Shown here: positions 21,126 through 32,788 of the stretch, in pieces | Layout: each line of letters starts with the position of its first letter | Numbering within the stretch: position 1 is the first letter of the stretch | Origin: Posidonia oceanica | Lineage: Eukaryota > Streptophyta > Magnoliopsida > Alismatales > Posidoniaceae | Direction: 5' to 3' | Assembly: GCA_037176725.1 (NCBI GenBank) | Contig: JAZBRS010000049.1 | Span: forward strand, 14,774,001-14,838,000 | DNA length: 64,000 nucleotides | Notes under the pieces: generated by a model | Told to the model about the DNA's origin: nothing | Seen by the model: only the letters and a program-made list of their open reading frames with translations | Database searches by the model: none | Position numbers and translations under genes: made by a program

Positions 21126-22177
21126 ATGGCACCCAAAAAGATGTCGGCCACTCGTCCCAAACGCAAAGAAGCTCCGGCCACTGCACTCCTCCAACGACAA
21201 CCCTACATAGTTCTTCAACTTCGTCGACGATGAAGTGGCCAAGCTACATCGCAGTCGGTATGCAAACCGAGAAGTGCTTATCGGAAGAAGGGTATTAGTC
21301 CGTGAACTCCCTTCCATTGAACTCCTATTTCAGTTTCAAAACCTTGTCCCATTTTTAGCATCCATAGGTGACCGAAAATACTACTCTCATTTAGTTGCCA
21401 AAATTTATGCAAATTCGTCTTCCTCTGAATATGCTTGTGAATCATATCTATTAGGTATAGAAATGCCTTTCGATGATGTTCTACTAGGACAAGTTTTTAA
21501 AATTCCCTCCACTGGTGTAGATCTTTCATTATCATTTGAAGAATTAGGTTGGAATTTCCAAGATGTCAACAAGTCCATCTCTCAAAATAAAAGAAGTGCA
21601 TTTAAACCAAATAGGCTTAACCAATTAAACATGCAATCTAGGTTGATAGCTTACATCTTAGCTGCCAATGTGGTCCAAAAGAAAGGACACCATGATGAAC
21701 TTAGTGACCTTTGTTGCAAGGTTGTTTTTGCTATCACCAATAGAATCTCGATTAATTGGGCCAAACTGTTAATTCATAACATGACCTACATCAAAACCAA
21801 ACTCTTTTATGGCCCTTACTTGACTTACCTATTTGAACACTTTGATGCCCCCTTATCCAACCAACCCGATCTCGCTGTAAAAGCTAAACTTTTGGGAGAA
21901 ACGATTGTCGCTAAGATGGAATAAGCATTTGAACGTGCAAAGGCACTTAAAAGTGTTTGTCCCTATTCTTCTGAAGCCCCTGAGGAATCCAATTCCGAGG
22001 AATCTGAAGAAGATAGTCTCAAAAGAACAGTTTGAGGTTCTTCAGAAACAAATTGAATCCGTATTTACAAGGCTAGATGAATATCATATTGAATCCTCCC
22101 GACGATCCGTGGAAATCGAGAGGAAGGTGGATGATCTGATGGGTTATCTACGTGGTAGATTTCCCCCAAGCGACTAG
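21126..22177 (+). pseudogene. Accessory post-pol gene with plant-transposon-protein-like domain and coiled-coil tail
   Basis: The ATG at 21126 opens a basic start (MAPKKMSATRPKRKEAPA). After a frame change near 21200 the frame at 21210-21924 reads NFVDDEVAKLHRSRY-type residues. It then reads LVPFLASIGDRKYYSHLVAK, an IYAN...YLLGIEMPFDDVLLGQ block and a C-terminal stretch of helical character. This spacing (FYANL / V.G..V.F....IN..LG.P) is what I know from the 'putative plant transposon protein' domain common in plant mobile-element ORFs. After a stop at 21922 an acidic EESNSEESEEDS run follows. A second frame change near 22015 leads into a coiled coil (FEVLQKQIESVFTRLDEY...) ending at 22177. 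No signal peptide or membrane segment is seen, so it does not look like an envelope gene. Function unknown. Confidence 0.75.
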
Positions 22178-22812
22178 GATTAATTACTGTTTCATTTGAT
22201 GTATTTCTTTATGGACGGTCTTGTAATATTGAAACCTTGAATGCTTGAGGATATTTGATCTTATCTATTATCTCATATTCATTCGTCATTGATTACATCA
22301 TATTACTATGGATGATGAATACGAATTTCCATTTATTATTCTTGTTCTTTGTTATGGAAGAAGTGGGTCTTAGTTTGTAAACTTAGCATATTGGTATTTT
22401 GGATTTCTAAAATTAGCAATATATGCTTGAAGTAAGGGGGAGTTACTTAAATCTCATTATGAGTAGTTAAGCTTGAATACTCTCTTAGCTTATATATCTA
22501 TGATATATTGGGTGTCTATTCACACATGATGGTATTTTTATCACTCACACTTCAATTTCTATGGTAAGGATCTAAAAATTAATTAATTTTGGGTATCTAT
22601 GTATTACTTATTTTTGTTTATGACAAAAAATAAGGGGGAGAATCATGGATATGCTATGGAATGCTATGAAATACTTGAGGGATTAATTTTAAAATTCTTC
22701 AGAATATTATAGAAGCAACATACAAGTTGGTATATTTGAAATATTTCAGTATGCATATTAATAAGGGGAGTATATAGAATGTTATTTTTGTCATCATCAA
22801 AAAGGAGGAGAT
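22178..22812 (+). promoter_or_regulatory. 3' untranslated region with several polypurine-tract-like sites
   Basis: No gene. The functional polypurine tract AAAAAGGAGGAGAT lies against the 3' LTR (22798-22812). Similar tracts AAGGGGGAG occur near 22434 and 22631, and AAGGGGAG near 22762. Repeated purine tracts before the 3' LTR are a feature of SIRE-type elements. Confidence 0.8.
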
Positions 22813-23914
22813 TGTTGGAAAATACTCCAAATATATATTGTGTTTTGATGATATATGTGATATAATATTATATGCTTAACATGGTTATTTGAGATTGATA
22901 TATCATCTTTTACAGTGATACTCAAAACATCAAAGAAGATTGAAATATAGGTTGAAGAACAGAAAAACAGTGTATGTTATTTCTGAGTATAAATGTTGTA
23001 ATTGCTTGTAAAAGTTTGTAAAGATATCAAAAAATCTTATGAGATTGATCAATTGTATAGAAATTAGGAAGATAAAATATCTGAATAGATTGTGCTTAAA
23101 AGATCATAAATGGCACACCGTTGTATAATGGCGCTCCGTTTTGAGAATGGGCTCAGCAGTAAATGGGCTGAATAGAGCTTGAATAAAAGAAAAGAAGAAA
23201 CGTGCCAAAACGGCACTTCGTTGAAGAGAAACTCAAAACGACACTCTAGTCCAGAACGACGCTCCGTTTTGGTCGTGAGCCGGAAATAAACGGCGTTCCG
23301 TTAAATTTCGGCGTTCTGTTCAACTAGCCATTTCAAAACGTTGGAGAAGATTTTCTAGTCGTTAGAGACACATTTGGGTTGGACTTTTGCCTATAAAAGG
23401 GACCTCTATTGGACCTCTAAGGGTACACCTTGATCATATACACATACTTGACTTCATATAAGCACAAAGAGCTAGATTTACATCTTTAAGTGTTTTCCAA
23501 GCCTCCTCAAGCTACTACGTCAAATCTCCACTTCAGAGCTTGGCAAAAAGAGAGTACAGTCTGCAATCTTATACTACAAGTAAGGATTGTCTTCTCCGAT
23601 TTGGAGAAGGGGCAACTAGAAGTTGCAAGGTTTTTGTTGAAAGAAACTTTCAACAAACAAGTAAGTAATCTTTTGGTTTAAAGATTAAGGAAACTTCAAG
23701 ATGATCTTGAGAGAGTGGACTAGGTCGGGATTTGGCTGAATCACTATAAATTATTGTGTTGATTGTTCATTATCTCTTTTCTTCATTCTGTGTATGTATT
23801 TTCCTTTATAGTTCAAATTAAGATAATTTGATAAGATTTAAAATTAGTAAATCTCTACTTATTATACATATAGTCTCTATTCACTCCCCTCTAGAGAAGC
23901 CATTTGATCCAACA
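22813..23914 (+). repeat. Copia 3' LTR
   Basis: 1,102 bp, the same length as the 5' LTR. TATAAAAGG is at 23392-23400. The right flank GGTTG completes the target duplication. Confidence 0.96.
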
Positions 23915-23919
23915 GGTTG

Positions 23920-25734
23920 GTCCCAAACCATATGGACATATGCAAAATGAATGAATGCAATTCGTTGTGGTCAAGTGTTTTCCGTCCTCAAGTATGACCA
24001 GCACTCTCGAGAAAGGACTGTCGTCCCACAACTCGATTTGGCAAATGAAGGAGTTCTATGATTAAAGAACAGAGTGAGGGAGTGAACCCTTCCTTTGCCA
24101 AACTAGGGTTGACCTTTTAGTCAAAGTACATGTGCCTTTGTGCACCATATGAGCCCCTAAGGCGGGAGCTCATTCTTTATGTTGTGAGATTTATACCTAC
24201 ACATTTAACAAAAAAATGTTAGTAATCATAGGTGAATATTTTCCAGTTCCTAAGGAAATTTACTAAGTTATACTTTTATAGGAGATAAAGTAAGCCCTTA
24301 ATCAACATTGCTTGAGAACTAGGTGGAGGGAATTAGTCTCAGCCTCAGTGGAGAGATGGAAAATTGGAGCCTAGTAGACGCCGATTGTGAGTCATCCGTA
24401 GATGCTTTAAAGATTATTGCGGAAGCAATGTATTTGTTGAGAGAATGCATCTAAGTCGTGAGACACGTTTGAGTAGGACGCTATCTTCAAATCCGAGTGA
24501 GTTGATTATTGCATCACTGCCTAGACTAATTCTAGTTTTCCTACTTATTAAGTTTTCACTTGTACGTAGAGTGGATGATACTTCTCTTTAGGTCTTTTCC
24601 TTGGTTTTTTTAATTTTTTTGAATTTTTAGAATTTCTGATTTTTTGGATTTTCTGATTTTCTGATTTTTTAGTATTTTGGGTTTTCTGATTTGGTATTTT
24701 GGGTTTTCTGATTTTTTGGGTATTTTAGGTTTTGATATTTTTGGATTTTTGGATTGATGAGTGCAGTCACAACCTTCTACTTACATATTTTGCAGTATTG
24801 CCTCATATTATCTAAGGTGAGAGAACTTTTCCTTCTAACATGTTTGGTCTGTTGAGAACTTAGGACTTTATATTAGCCTTTGTTTGATTATTGTCTCCTT
24901 CATTTACTTAGTCCTTGAACTTCTAAGGTTTCCTGTCCCTTGCCTGTGAGTGAGATAGGTGGAGGGGGTTTGAAGTGCAGCAAGCTCTCGACTTTGGTTC
25001 GAGTTTGAGTTCCGTTCGTCAGGTTTGGTCCTAATGTGTCTTTTAATTTTCTAGGATTTTCTTTTTTTCTTGATTTGTGGACAGTTTTTTTTGTTGCTTT
25101 CTTTTCACTCTTTGAATAGCTTTTTGTTGGCCTCTTTTATTCTATTTTGGACAGTCTCTTTATTGCTTTTCCTCACTTGGACAACTTATTTGCTGTCTTC
25201 TTTCCCCTCTTATTTGGACAGCTTCTTTGCTGTCTTCTTTTCTGGATGCTTTATTAGCGAATGGCTCATACCATTAGCCTTTGTTCTAAGCCAGCCTTTT
25301 CCTTACCTCCCTGTGCAAGTGTATGTGCAGACAGGATAAGGTTGAGGTTACTCTAATTGTTCAGCTTTTTTTCTACTTGGGATACAACTTTCTTTCCTTG
25401 GTTAGGATTCAGTCTTTGGTTCCATTTTGGATTTTGGCATGCTAATTAAGGGTGTACTGTGTGTAACTTCTATGGATCTGAAGATATCTTCAGGTTGTCA
25501 CAACCAGTGGTTGGACCTTCCCTAGGTGTCACAGTCTCTGCTTAGGAACCTTAGGTAATATTTTGGTAATTTTTCTCAGTGCTCTAAGTTGTTGGGTATA
25601 GTCCACACTCATCAATTATTATTATTATTTTTTTAGGATTTATCTAACATTCAAGCAAAGTTTAAGAAAGGGAAAAAACGAAAGTGCGAAAGGAATGTCT
25701 TATTTACATGTTCAAATTGATTTAACCACTACCC
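23920..25734 (-). other. Tat-1 internal region without recognisable coding sequence
   Basis: In a Tat/Ogre element this stretch, downstream of protease on the minus strand, should hold reverse transcriptase. I see no DD-type, RNase H or integrase motif on either strand. A low-complexity T-rich section at 24590-24760 repeats GGATTTTCTGATTTT phrases. Confidence 0.7.
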
Positions 25735-28700
25735 TCAGTCGGGTTCAGCGGAATTTCGCACCTCCCTCCCCAGATGAGGGGACTTACTTGAGGGGTGACT
25801 GCAGAAGTCTGCCCCTGGCGTGGAGTAGTACGGTATTGGTTGCGCCTCTTCTTGTCTTTCTTTCGGTTTGCGCCCAGTCTTTGCTTTATCTGGGTCAGAG
25901 TCAGACTCATCTCGACTTGTTTCTTGCACTGTGTCCCTAGTAGCTTTGTCTTTGAGTGAGGTTATTAGATTTCCTTCTTTCGAAGTGTGATCATTGATGG
26001 GTTCTGCAATAACCTCTCCTTCACTGTTGTATCCATAACTGCTCCTAATGTACCCATTTCTTCTTGTAGGATCGGGCGGCTTGGGAGGAGGACTGACTGC
26101 TGCTTGTAGATCCTGACAGAATGAATTAAGTGCAATTTCTGCTTCATACCAGTCTGAATCTGCATATTCATTATAAATGGGCGACTGGTTTTTTTGAATT
26201 AGGTCCTGAAACATCTGAGAGTTCACTGCCTCCTCGTCGGGCCAGTGATCGATCCATCCACCCATCGGCCATCCGTTGTGTGATGATGGACCTGACTCCG
26301 GTAGAGCGGGTTTCTATTCTACCCCTGAACCCTTCCTGTGATAAGCCCTGACAATGATTACTTCCCCTTGATGTCTGAATTTGAGCGACTGGTGCACCGG
26401 GGATGGCACGGTGCAAATCTCGGTTAGCCAAGACCTTCCCAAGATCAACGATTTAACTAGGTCTTCTTTCATCACTATGACTAATGTAGTACTAGTGAGG
26501 GGGCCTATGGTAACATCCATTTGAATCGTCCCAATCGCTTCCTTTTTACTTTTATCATAAGCCGTGCGGGTGTAGCGATCCTGTCTTGAAATCCGAACCG
26601 GCGAGGGGCCGAGAGAGAGGTCACTAAAGGAGCGGCGAAGAGAAACAAAGATAAAGTAAAAAACGGAGTCGCCACCTAGTCTATTACCGGAAAGACGAGA
26701 AAAATCGGGATAATGCATAGAAAACATGTAAATGAATGTAATGCTATGCAGAATGATTGATTCGTGTCAAGGACAAGGGTAAAATGGTCACTGCGGGCCA
26801 GAGAAAGAGTAAGGACTCCTGTTACGCGCGGGAAAGGTGTTAGGCACCCCCGACACGTCCGAGGAATCGGTCTTTCTTGGCTTAACTCACTTGCATTTGC
26901 AGGATTATCAGCAGTGCTTGCCTTTACTGTACGCCCGAGGGGCGATAGATGCTATGCCATGCTATGTATGCTTAAATGCCTAAATGGCTGAATGCCATGT
27001 ATGAGAAATTAAACGTGCAGTCTATATGCTCAGCAGCGTTGTCTGTGTTCCGAACCGGGTGAGCCCTGGTCCGTAAGAATTCTAGACAGTAAGCATCATT
27101 GCCCTAGATGCGATGCAGGCGAGAAATCAAAACGTCGAAGAAAACCATGCAATGAGAATAGTGACATGCGATGGAAAACAAGTTCGAGGCAGAAAACTAC
27201 GGGAAAGCAAGCGATGCAATGTATAAAATATGAAACAGGGATCCAGCAACATGCATGAGTGCTAAGGCATGCACTGGAGGCAACAAAATGCGGAAAGCGA
27301 CAATTAAAACAAAATCGACGCTCAAAGACAGTATGCAACAGATTTAAAATGTTGGATGCTGAGAACATAGCGTCTAACGTTGGACGCTGGAATCTTCAGC
27401 GTCCAACACCTGGAGTCTGATTTTTGAAAAAATGTGAATGCATTCTATGATAAATAGTGATCTAAATGCAATGTAGTGACTGAGAATACACAAATCATGC
27501 AATGCAATCAAAACAAGAAGCTGGTAATCACGGGATCAAAGCAATCAAGCATCAGCAGCAGATCAAACATCAAAACAGAGAGCAGCACCATTATGTGCCT
27601 AGAATCCTGTGTCCAACGTTGGATGCAGGATAACAAGCGTCCAACGAGCAAGGTAGATTTAAACAGAAAAGGTCACTTGAATTAAAATGCATTTAAGAGA
27701 AATAAAGCACAAGGTCCAAGGCATGATACTGGTAGGTGTGTGCTAATGCATGCTTCAAGTAATATGATCGGGAAATGATTGATTGCATTGTAAGAGAAAA
27801 AATGAACTAAAAGGGAACAGGGACGTTGGCCATTAGGATTGGCAGCGTCCAACGTTGGACGCGCCATATCCAGCGTCCAACACCCTGAACCAGATTCAGA
27901 CAGAAATGCAATAGAGTTGGCCTGCATTCCAAAAGAAGTGAAACATGAGATTACAAAATAAGTGGATGCATGTGTGAGAGGTGTGTGCACAATGATTCAG
28001 ACTTCAACAAACATTTTAATCTACTTGTAGAAGAAAGAAAGCAGCAAATGAGCAACAGAGGTGTTGGATGCTGGGAATGGTAGCGTCCAACGTTGGACGC
28101 ACCAGCTCCAGCGTCTAACACATCGGGATGCTTCAGATCATGCACAGGCAATCAAATCGATTGAAAATCTAAAATTAGCTATCTAACAAGCAAGAGCATG
28201 CAATGACGATCACAAACATGCATTTAACGCAAGAAATAGTTGACCAGCTTGCTTTACGCATCTCCTCCCTTTCGTCGCCGGAATCCATGGCTTTTTGAGC
28301 CACCAGAGCGGCTGGAAAGCCACGAAGCCCAACTGTGGAGCCTCACGAGGGTGAGGGAGGAGTGAGGAGCTAAGGAGGAGGATGTACCTACCTGTAATTT
28401 GCATCGGAGATGTCGCGGCGTGGATGTGTGCGGCCGGTTGGAGTCGGCGGACTGTGGGCGGACGGCGAGCTCGGAGAGTGGTTTGGAGGCCGGGGAAGTG
28501 TGCGGGAAGCTTCGGTTCACTCTGGGGAACACTACTGATCGCACAAGGGAGGCTGGGAGGCTGTGGTTTGCTCTCAATTGCCTCTGAATTCCGGCTTTCT
28601 CCACTGCCATTCCCATTTGAATGGGTTGTGAGCCTTTGGTTTTGTTTGGTCAAGGCTTCTGGGCTGCTCAGGTGGCAGGACATGGTGGGGATGTCTCGGC

Positions 28701-31381
28701 AAGGTGTGGAGGCATGGAGGGAGATCGTGGGGAGTTGTTAGAGGCCACAGAAGTCAAATGGAGGGCATGGGTGCTCTGGTTGCTGTCCAAGTGCGTTGGA
28801 CGCTTAGTTGGGTGCGTCCAACGTTGGACGTTGGAATGGCTGCGTCCAACGTTGGCCGCTGCAATGTACAACGTCTAACGTTGGACGCTGGCTCGTGTAG
28901 CATCCAACACTCTAGAGAGATTTTTGAGCTATTTTTGTGGGATTTTGGTGAATTTGGGTAGGTTTGAGGGTTTAGGTGTAGGTTTGGGGTATGGTTCGCC
29001 AAACCATAATCCAAGCAAACCTTCAGAGGAATCCATCGACGTCCAATCGTCAAAATGGAGTGTCTACAGCTGGCGAAGCGACGTGTCATGATCTTGCTTT
29101 CTTTTATACCCAGGAAATTGAGAGTGGACAGGGAACACAGACTCTTGCTAGCACCAGTATCAATAAGTACTCCAGGGAGAGAGCAGTTATCAATGTCTAC
29201 AGTAATGATTAATGGGCATGAGTGCTCTTTTGGTGCGGGCAACTCCATATTCTGGAAGATGATGCTTGTTTCTTTGAAACTCGCGATGATCTTCCTTGCT
29301 AGTTCAAATGGATCCACATGATCTGATCCATGTTGCCATTCCATGGGATCATCGATTCCCTCATCATCATCCTGAGTTTCCCATCCTGATAGGTCTTCCT
29401 CAGCTTCATCCATGTCCTCTTCTGGTTCAGGTACTATTGGCATATCTAGTTCTTCCTTATTTTCGACCGGCGGCTCTAGGTCAGGTTTTACTTGTATATG
29501 CTGGATAGTTACCTGTTCAGATTGAGCAACTGATAAGATGACCTCTGCTTCTGCATGAGCCAAGGGATCTTGATGTATCTGCATCATTTGCTAGTCTCCT
29601 TGAGTTGTCCTAAGCCTTTCTTTAAGTTCAGACTACATAATTTTACCTTTATCATTAAGATTGTGTATTTTATCTTTGACAGTGAAACATTCCTCAAGGG
29701 TATGCCCATTGTTCTGGTGGTAGGGGCAGTGCTTGGACATGTCAGTGTTTGGAGGACTTGGCCTGGGCTCGGGGAGCTGCAGATCTCCACTTTCAACCAG
29801 CATCTTGAATGTATCAGGGATTGATTCAGGAAGTGGAGGATAATTTTGTCTTCGAGGGCCTTTATAGTTTCGTGGTGGAGGGACGTTGTTGTAGCTCCTC
29901 TGCCCCTGTTGTGCACACATCAGGTATGGAGGCTGTTGGCACGGCAGGCATTGGTCCTCTTGGTCCGGTTGATTCTGAACTAGCTGCCCTTGGTACTAAT
30001 ATGGTTGGCTCTGATACTACTCTGGCTGGCTCTGATACTGGACCGGGACTGGGTACTCAGGCTGGTCTTGGGGGTTTCTTTGCCCCTTCTACCTCCACTG
30101 AATTGAAACCTATGTCATGTCACTAGTGATCGCCTCAAGTGTATAACCGGAAGTCTTCTTCTTGTTCCTTCCCTCAGGCTCTAGAAATGGTAGGTTCTCT
30201 TTGTGACGGAGGACTCTTGTGGCATGCTCGTACAGTTGAGGGTATGTTTCGAGGTCACTAATCAGTAGCCTCGTTCTGAATGCTCCTATAGTGTTTCGGG
30301 TAATGACTTCAATTGCTTGACTTTCAGGAATGTAGCATTTGAACCTAGCAGCCATGTCCCTCCATCTACTTGCAAAGGTGGCGAACTCCTCATTAGGTTT
30401 CATCTTTTCGGCGTGGAGGTCGCCTATTATGGGCTCGTGCTCGATGCGATGGCCGTATTGGAGCAGAAATTTTTTTTGGACCATCTTAAAGTCATTGAGA
30501 TTGTATGCTGTGAGCGTGATGAACCATCTTAGTACTTCTCCCTTAAGGTTCTTGAAGAAAAGGTAGATGGTAAGTCCATTATCATGAAGGTAGGGTAGAG
30601 CATCCATAGCAAATGTGACTAGATGGCCTCTCGGATTATCTGTTCCACTGTATTTCCTCATTTTCGGCATTTTGAATCCAGGTGGAAGAATAAATTGAGG
30701 AAATTTGGAGGTATCAAAGCTTATCGGGGCTTTAGATGTAACCTCTGCCTCTGCTAGTGCCTCCGAGATCATTCTCTTGACGTCCAGTCCTGGCACGGCC
30801 TGTTGCCCCTAGTTTAGGAATCCATGGTTTTGGTGGTATTGTGGTGATGGAAGGAGGTTATATGGTGGGGAGAAGGGTAGGGATTGAGGTGAAGTGTAGT
30901 AGGATTGCATGGTTGGGAGTGGTGATTGGGATGTCCTTGGATATTGTGGTTGGTGGTAGGTTGTTGGGGATGACATGGTTTGATGTATGGAAGGATAGGT
31001 TGGAGTTATGTGGTATTGTGTGGATGGACTTTGGGTAGGGAAGTTCATTGTAGGGTTTAGTATGGCATGGGCGTATGTTGGCGTGGCTAATGGGCCTTGG
31101 TAAGAGTTTGGGAAAAAAGGTCCATGGGCGGATAAAATTTGTGGGCTCCTAAACGAGAGGTGGTGCTATGCCAGGTATCGATAGATTTCCTCAGTTGCTT
31201 CCTTAGACAGATGACCCATTGGTTGTGAGAAGTTTGGGGTTTCTAGCTCTTCTGCGTGTGAAATTGGGGTTTCTAGCTCTTCTACGTGTGAAATTGGGGT
31301 TCTAAATAAGAACTCGTTCTGGCCCATCGAATTGCTTGCTTGTGCAGAAGTCGAGGTGGATGACATACTGATGTGCTCCAT
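25735..31381 (-). pseudogene. Tat-1 gag-protease polyprotein, split by a solo LTR
   Basis: All pieces from 31381 down to 29069 lie in one minus-strand frame, broken only by stops (for example near 31166 and 30809). The gag core (30796-30110) reads PPGFKMPKMRKYSGTDNPRG, LRWFITL and FASRWRDMAARFK, the retrotransposon-gag order of Tat/Ogre elements. A zinc-knuckle-like CPYHQNNGHTLEEC is near 29750-29710. Protease starts with VLIDTGASKSLCSLSTLNFLG (D-T-G active site near 29155). A 2,498 bp solo LTR then interrupts it. Protease resumes at about 26565 with AYDKSKKEAIG, VTIGPLTST and LILGRSWL (the conserved G-R-x-W flap end). A linker continues in the same frame to 25735 after one stop. Confidence 0.92.
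26571..29068 (-). repeat. Tat-2 solo LTR inside the Tat-1 protease
   Basis: On the minus strand it runs TGTAGACACTCCATTTTGAC...GGATCGCTACA. The flanking five bases on the minus strand are CCAGC upstream and CCCGC downstream, a target duplication with one mismatch. LTR plus duplication is 2,503 bp, and removing it restores the protease frame. It contains at least six copies of the palindromic word AGCGTCCAACGTTGGACGCT (for example 27369-27388, 27844-27863, 28082-28100, 28813-28831). It also holds the conserved hairpin block at 26811-26882. GGCGACTCCG near its end (about 26668) is shared with other Tat-2 LTRs. Confidence 0.93.
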
Positions 31382-32765
31382 TGTGAAACAGTTATAAATG
31401 TTTGGAAAAAAAAATTACTGACTCTATTAACACTACTTAATACAGACTTGATTTAATGAAATAAGAGGAAAGTAAATGTCTGCCCAGCAATTGTTCTGAC
31501 GTCTTTGTCGTTCTGCGGCTTGTGTCACTGAAAACGGCCAAACCACCCTGCAAACAAGTCATGCTGGCGTGTTTTGGGACGTGTCGCCTATATTGGTGGC
31601 GACAGCACTTGTCGCCTGTTAAGGCGGCGGCAGAACAGGTCGCCTCTCAGAATGGCAACGCAAGTCCCAGTCCTTTCAGCAACCAGCGTCCGTCCATGAC
31701 AGACCATGAGTCAAACAAGAATTAACTAAACAAGTAGGCTTTAAACAGTACGCAAATTTTACTTGTTCAAGTAATTAGTTAATCGTTTAATTTAACCTAC
31801 GTGCTCTCAAAAATTAGGTTCCTAGGCTGGAGGTAAGGACAACTTTGTGGGATGTAAGGGTCACTCAAATGGGATTTTTGACACTTTGGTACCACTCTTT
31901 GATGTTCGTTAGGGTCTCTCAAGAGGGCCTAGGCGGCGGGTTTGTTTCTCTATAGAGGGGTCCGCAACCCAGGATTCTGTCCTTAGGGTCGTTTCCTGAC
32001 AAACCACAAAGCAGTAAATAAACACGAAATATTAGAGTATCAAGTATCTACCAAGGATTATTATTGACTCAGAGAGAAGGAAGGAGTCAATAATAAAACC
32101 TTAGGACACCTTGAGTTCTCAATCTAACTATCACAATCAAAAAGAGTATGGGAGAACGACTTACACTGGCCGGTTCGCTCGATTTGATTGTTTTAGTTAG
32201 AGAAAGATTTCCTCAAGGAATTTTAACTCTAATATCAAAAAAATAGTTGCCACCCTAGTGGTGGACGTAAACAAGCCTAGAATCCGTTAAAAAACAAAAA
32301 ATACAGTGGACAGGAATTTTTGTGATTTTTTATGCGAAGACAGATCTAAAAAAAACAACATAAACTACAAAAAAACGAACGATCTGCGTTGGAAACAGTA
32401 CCCAGATCCAGTCGCCTGTGAAACAGGCGCCTACGCTAGTTGTCGCTTGGATGAGCGACAAGAATAGGTGTCATATGAATAGGCGGCTAGATATAGAGGC
32501 TTTCTGACTTCAGAATAGAATTAACCCAATCCTCAAAGCTACAGACGCAAAGTTAGTTGTTGCCTCAAAGTGCTAATGAGACTTTTTGCCTTAAGCAAAG
32601 ATGACTAGATATGAGATCTATTCTAATGTCAGAAAACACGAATGAGGATTTCGGAGTCGTGAAAACTTATACACACGACCTCCAAACCAAAAACAATCTA
32701 GATCTATGAAAATAAACGAAGGAAGGAAAGAATACTCATGTAGCATGGAGGGTTGGCTCAAGCCG
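31382..32765 (-). other. Tat-1 untranslated leader
   Basis: No open frame between the primer-binding site and gag, as usual for Tat/Ogre elements. GTCGCC/GGCGAC-type words occur at about 31600-31660 and 32410-32490, outside the LTR proper. The exact gag start is unsure; an in-frame ATG at 31381 is the best candidate. Confidence 0.7.
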
Positions 32766-32783
32766 GTCCTACCGTGATCACCA
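32766..32783 (-). promoter_or_regulatory. Candidate primer-binding site of Tat-1
   Basis: Five bases after the LTR end the minus strand reads TGGTGATCACGGTAGGAC, starting with the TGG that pairs with tRNA CCA ends. I cannot name the tRNA. Confidence 0.55.
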
Positions 32784-32788
32784 GTTTT

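Larger units (their letters stand above)
14759..23914 (+). mobile_element. Ty1/copia retrotransposon of SIRE type with an accessory gene
   Basis: Structurally complete: two 1,102 bp LTRs (TGTT...AACA), primer-binding site, gag, pol in copia order (protease, integrase, reverse transcriptase, RNase H), a spacer, an extra gene, polypurine tract, 3' LTR. GGTTG flanks it on both sides (14754-14758 and 23915-23919). By hand alignment the LTRs differ at roughly 55-60 sites (about 5%), mostly transitions, so it is not a recent insertion. The coding region has many stops and at least one frameshift. The large gag, the post-pol gene and repeated AGGGGGAG tracts point to the SIRE/Maximus lineage. Confidence 0.95.

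Noticed and set aside
21126..22177. Envelope-like protein of a retrovirus-like copia element
   Set aside because: No signal peptide, no membrane segment and no envelope-type cysteine pattern; the domain order fits a plant mobile-element protein better.
25070..25339. Hydrophobic 89-codon frame that could be a membrane protein
   Set aside because: It reads a T-rich low-complexity stretch antisense to the Tat-1 element; no conservation is expected.
28210..28961. Several overlapping open frames on both strands inside the Tat-2 solo LTR
   Set aside because: The region is LTR sequence bounded by a target duplication; high GC content makes long frames by chance.
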